Of a stretch of 64,000 bases of DNA, positions 61,303 to 64,000 are shown piece after piece. Under the pieces are notes generated by a model. The model made no database searches. It saw nothing but the letters and a program-made list of their open reading frames with translations, and was not told where the DNA came from. Both the position numbers and the translations under genes were made by a program. Source of the DNA: JACQFZ01 sp036381895 (lineage in GTDB: Bacteria; Pseudomonadota; Gammaproteobacteria; Acidiferrobacterales; Sulfurifustaceae); contig DASVBY010000083.1 of NCBI GenBank assembly GCA_036381895.1, positions 29,814 through 93,813 on the forward strand, in the 5' to 3' direction. Numbering within the stretch: the first letter of the stretch is position 1; each line of letters opens with the position of its first letter.

Positions 61303-61877
61303 GCGAGCACCCCGAAGAACTCCTGCCCTGGTACGCGAACGACACGCTCGCCGGCGAGGAGCGTGCGCGGGTTGAACGCCATCTCGCCGGCTGCGCGTAT
61401 TGCCGCGCCGAGCTCGCGCTGCTGCAGGCCATGCGGCGCGAGGTGAAGGCGCTCGACGCCGCGGCGCCCCCCGGTGAGCTCGCGCGCGCGCGGCTGCTCA
61501 AGGAGGCGCGGCGCTCGCGCCCGCCGCGCGCGCGCTGGATGCCCGTGGCGCTCGCCGCGAGCCTCGCTCTGGTCGTCATTCAGGCGGCCGTGCTCGTGTC
61601 GCTGCTGCCGCGCGACGACCGCTACGCGCCGCTCGGCGGCGAGACGGCGCCGGGCGTGATCGTGCAGGTGCGCTTCGCGCCCGAGGCCACCGAGCGCGAG
61701 ATGCGCGCCGTACTAGGTGCAGTGAACGGCACGATCGTGGAGGGGCCGGGGGCGCTCGGCGTCTACCGTGTGCGGCTCGCCGCGATCCCGCCCGAGGATG
61801 GCGAACGCATCGCGGCCGCCATCGAGACGCTGCGTGCGGCGGCGCCGGTGGTCACGCACGTGGAGCGCGAACCTTGA
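61299..61877 (+). CDS. Anti-sigma factor with zinc finger and propeptide-like periplasmic domain
   Basis: 192-aa inner-membrane protein. An N-terminal zf-HC2 motif (ERHLAGCAYC: HxxxCxxC, residues about 27-35) binds the sigma factor; one transmembrane helix (about 82-103). The periplasmic part (residues 110-192: GVIVQVRFAPEATEREMRAVL, GVYRVRLAA, AAIETLRAAAPVVTHVE) has the strand-helix order of subtilase propeptides and Inhibitor I9-like domains. That is unusual and matches the S8 peptidase encoded next (4 nt overlap). Confidence 0.85.
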   Translation: MSEHPEELLPWYANDTLAGEERARVERHLAGCAYCRAELALLQAMRREVKALDAAAPPGELARARLLKEARRSRPPRARWMPVALAASLALVVIQAAVLVSLLPRDDRYAPLGGETAPGVIVQVRFAPEATEREMRAVLGAVNGTIVEGPGALGVYRVRLAAIPPEDGERIAAAIETLRAAAPVVTHVEREP

Positions 61878-63742
61878 GCGGACGCGGCGCGTCGATCCGC
61901 CGCCTCGTTCCGGCAAGCGGCGGCAGGCGGCGCGGCGGGGGCACTCTGGTGGGCGCCCTTATCCTGTGCGGCGCCCTTGCACTGGCGGCCGCGCCGCTGC
62001 ACGCGGCCGAGCCGGTTATGCGCGTCCCCGGTGTGAAAATGCCGCAGCAGATCCACACTCCGGTTCAGATCAATCCCGGCGCCGTCAAGGCGCTCCTGCC
62101 GGATCTCGCCATCGAGCGGATCGCGGTGACCGCGAGCTGTCAGGTGGTGGTTACCGTCAGCAATCGCGGGAGCGCGCCGCTCCCGGATTCCGTGTGGACG
62201 GCGGTCTCGCCGGCGAGCGCGAGCGTCTATCTCACGGTCAACGGCCAGCCGTGGGGCGGGCAGACGATCTGGAAGTTCGACCCGGCGCGGGCGCTGCAAA
62301 AACCCGGGGGCACGGCCTCCGTCACGCTGAGCTACAAGGTCAACGGCACTGTTACGGTCAAGGCGACCGTGGATCACACCCGGCAGGTGGCGGAAGCGGA
62401 CGAGAGCAACAACGCCCGCACGACGACGCTTACCTGCGGCGCGCCGGCGACCATCGATCGCTCGAACGTCGTGCCGGCGGGTGGATCGCTCGAGCGTGCG
62501 GCAGCGGAGCCGGAACCGGCGCCGGAGTTCGCGCCGGCCGCATCGGACCCGGTGCCTGCAGCGCCGGGCATCCCGTCGGGCGGTGGCAGCCTGCTCGACG
62601 CTCCGCTGCCGCCTCCACCGCCCGATGTGCCGCCGCCGCCGGAACGCGAAGACCAGACGGTCGAGCCGGCGGAGATCGTGGTGGCGAGCGCGAACATGCA
62701 GGAGGCGCAGGCGCTGGCGCAGCTCGCGCGCGGCCTCGGCTTCGGGATCCGGCGCCGCTCCAATCTGCAGGGCCTCGGGCTCGTCGTCACGGTGCTGCGC
62801 GTGCCGCGCGACACGAGTGTCGGCAGTGCGCTCGCGGCACTGCGGCAGGCCGCGCCCTCCGTATGGGCCGACGCGAACCATCGCTACTCGCTCCAGGGCG
62901 ACGCCGCGCTCGCCTACGGGCGCGCGCTCGTCGGCTGGGCCAACGTCGCGCCGCAGTGCGGCAAAGGCGTGCGCATCGGCATGCTCGATACCGCGCTCGC
63001 GACCGCGCACCCCGCGCTCCAGGGGCGCGACATCGTCACGCGCTCGGTGCTCCCCGCCGGCATTCCGCGGGCGAAGCCCGACCACGGTACGGCGATCGCC
63101 GCACTCCTCGTCGGCAACACGCTGCCCTCGGGCTTCGGCGGCATGGTGCCCGCGGCGAAGCTCTATGCGGCCGAGATCTTCCGCGCGCGCGGCGAGCAAT
63201 CCGACACCACCGCCGAATGGATCGTGGCGGCGCTCGACTGGCTCGCGGCGCACAAGGTGCACGTCGTCAACCTCAGTCTCGGCGGTCCGCGCAATCTGCT
63301 GCTCGAGGCGGCGATCGGCCGCCTGCTCGGGCTCGGCGTGGCGGTGGTGGCGGCGGGCGGCAACGGCGGCCCCGATGCGCCCCCGGTCTATCCGGCGGCG
63401 CAGCGCGGCGTCGTCGCGGTCACCGCCGTGGATGCCGATCTCAAGCCGTACCGCAAGGCGACCCGAGGCGCTTACCTCGCGTTTGCGGCGCCGGGTGTGG
63501 ACGTCTGGAGTGCCGCGCCCGATCGGGGAGGCGCCTACTTCAGCGGCACTTCATATGCCGCTCCGTTCGTGACCGCCGTGCTCGCGGCCGAGCGCCAGAA
63601 GGCGCCGCGCATGGCGTGGGCGAAGCTCATCGAGCAGGCCGGCGCGCGGGCGCGCGACCTCGGGGTGCCGGGACGGGACCCGGTCTACGGCTGGGGGCTG
63701 GTGCAGGCGGGAGCGTGCCGCGAGGCCACCGCCCGCCGCTGA
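61874..63742 (+). CDS. S8 family serine peptidase (subtilase) with CARDB domain
   Basis: 622-aa exported protease. After a signal segment (VGALILCGALALAAAPLHAAE) come a CARDB domain (DLAIERIAVTASCQVVVTVSNRGSAP to VAEADESNNARTTTLTC), a Pro-rich linker, a propeptide-like region (SALAALRQAAPSVWADANHRY) and the peptidase with Asp in IGMLDTALATAHP, His in DHGTAIAALLVG and Ser in SGTSYAAPFV. The start TTG at 61874 overlaps the anti-sigma stop; GTG near 61949 is an alternative, cutting the basic leader. It likely processes the secreted proteins or the anti-sigma factor. Confidence 0.92.
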   Translation: MSGRGASIRRLVPASGGRRRGGGTLVGALILCGALALAAAPLHAAEPVMRVPGVKMPQQIHTPVQINPGAVKALLPDLAIERIAVTASCQVVVTVSNRGSAPLPDSVWTAVSPASASVYLTVNGQPWGGQTIWKFDPARALQKPGGTASVTLSYKVNGTVTVKATVDHTRQVAEADESNNARTTTLTCGAPATIDRSNVVPAGGSLERAAAEPEPAPEFAPAASDPVPAAPGIPSGGGSLLDAPLPPPPPDVPPPPEREDQTVEPAEIVVASANMQEAQALAQLARGLGFGIRRRSNLQGLGLVVTVLRVPRDTSVGSALAALRQAAPSVWADANHRYSLQGDAALAYGRALVGWANVAPQCGKGVRIGMLDTALATAHPALQGRDIVTRSVLPAGIPRAKPDHGTAIAALLVGNTLPSGFGGMVPAAKLYAAEIFRARGEQSDTTAEWIVAALDWLAAHKVHVVNLSLGGPRNLLLEAAIGRLLGLGVAVVAAGGNGGPDAPPVYPAAQRGVVAVTAVDADLKPYRKATRGAYLAFAAPGVDVWSAAPDRGGAYFSGTSYAAPFVTAVLAAERQKAPRMAWAKLIEQAGARARDLGVPGRDPVYGWGLVQAGACREATARR

Positions 63743-63767
63743 ACGCGTGAACCGGCGCGCGAGGCGC

Positions 63768-64000
63768 TCATGATTTGCGCGTGAGCCGCCGGTACTGCGC
63801 CATGTGGCGCAGTGCCTGCTTGTGCTGCGCCAGGGCTTCGTAAAGAAGCGCGAGGTTGTAGTGACCGTCGGGCATGCGCGGGTCGAGGCGCAGCGCCGCT
63901 TCGTAGGCTTCCACCGCTTCGCGGGGACGCTCCATGTCGGCGAGCAGCACGCCGAGGTTGTACCAGACCGTGGCATCGTTCGCGCCGGCGGCGAGCGCAT
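63768..64000 (-). CDS. TPR-repeat protein, C-terminal part
   Basis: Minus-strand frame enters at the right window edge and ends at 63768. The visible 76 residues are TPR-like (VWYNLGVLLADMERPREAVEAYEAALRLDPRMPDGHYNLALLYEALAQHKQALRHM), ending in RLTRKS. The N-terminus lies outside. It is convergent with the subtilase gene and may not belong to that cluster. Confidence 0.85.
   Translation of the reverse strand, partial: ALAAGANDATVWYNLGVLLADMERPREAVEAYEAALRLDPRMPDGHYNLALLYEALAQHKQALRHMAQYRRLTRKS

Noticed and set aside
60662..61877. Reading the sigma/anti-sigma pair as a FecI/FecR iron system
   Set aside because: There is no TonB-dependent receptor plug or FecR-type domain; the barrel protein lacks a recognisable plug.
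1..64000. tRNA or rRNA genes, CRISPR arrays, insertion sequences
   Set aside because: No TTCGAATCC-type T-arm contexts, direct repeat arrays, transposase motifs or terminal inverted repeats were noticed; a covariance-model scan could overturn this.

Overview
This window is a very GC-rich, gene-dense chromosomal stretch of a free-living aerobic Pseudomonadota bacterium, most likely beta- or gammaproteobacterial. Pointers to that are the alpha-proton-motive style aa3/caa3 oxidase genes with a DUF2244 neighbour, a GltS symporter, a DUF2917 protein, proteobacterial PepN, YgiD, LysR regulators and lipoprotein-type signal peptides. I saw no rRNA, tRNA, CRISPR array, transposase or phage gene; the window reads as ordinary chromosome with several accessory islands.

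Layout. 1-1.5 kb: end of a TRAP transporter (small and large permeases). 1.9-5.8 kb: DUF2244 protein, cytochrome c oxidase subunit II with a fused cytochrome c, subunit I, and an unknown 171-aa protein. 5.9-10.5 kb: MBL-rhodanese fusion, secreted CHRD protein, PfpI-type protein, fatty acid hydroxylase/sterol desaturase. 10.7-14 kb: TPR-LuxR regulator and a methyltransferase that share a TGGGTA-type palindromic element, then a TrmO-like protein. 14.2-18.5 kb: small membrane stress protein, patatin lipoprotein, a decayed GH1 beta-glucosidase tail, and an intact secreted GH3 enzyme. 18.7-21.3 kb: GltS symporter translationally coupled to a TAXI-type glutamate-binding-like lipoprotein. 21.4-24 kb (minus): CRP-domain/thioredoxin-reductase-like flavoprotein, ZnF-UBP protein, AlkB-like dioxygenase. 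24.2-27.7 kb (minus): a cobalamin-binding protein with the Wx9EH light-sensor signature, followed by a PAS histidine kinase and a receiver protein. 28.5-33.9 kb: LysM-like anchor, YgiD, host-attachment-type protein, GFA protein, exported PCM, small secreted and small basic proteins. 33.9-38 kb: a 1320-aa BTAD/cyclase-like/AAA/TPR regulator. 38-42.9 kb: DUF2917, alpha/beta hydrolase, SBP56 (methanethiol oxidase type) with a membrane partner, threonine dehydratase. 43.2-49 kb: DHA2-type MFS pump, PepN, second GFA protein, LysR regulator. 49.4-51.9 kb: methyltransferase, DUF2938 membrane protein and alpha/beta hydrolase, the last two each interrupted by an apparent one-base deletion. 52.3-55.3 kb: DsrE-like, repeat-rich, DUF4112 and hydrolase genes.

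55.8-63.7 kb is the most interesting region: a secreted protein, a 708-aa outer-membrane beta-barrel protein, two paralogous exported proteins of no known family, an ECF sigma factor, its zinc-finger anti-sigma factor, and a secreted subtilase with a CARDB domain. The periplasmic end of the anti-sigma factor looks like a subtilase propeptide, which suggests that the protease encoded next to it may sense or control the anti-sigma factor. I infer a self-contained envelope system of secreted proteins under its own sigma factor; the function is unknown. A TPR protein, cut by the window edge, follows on the minus strand.
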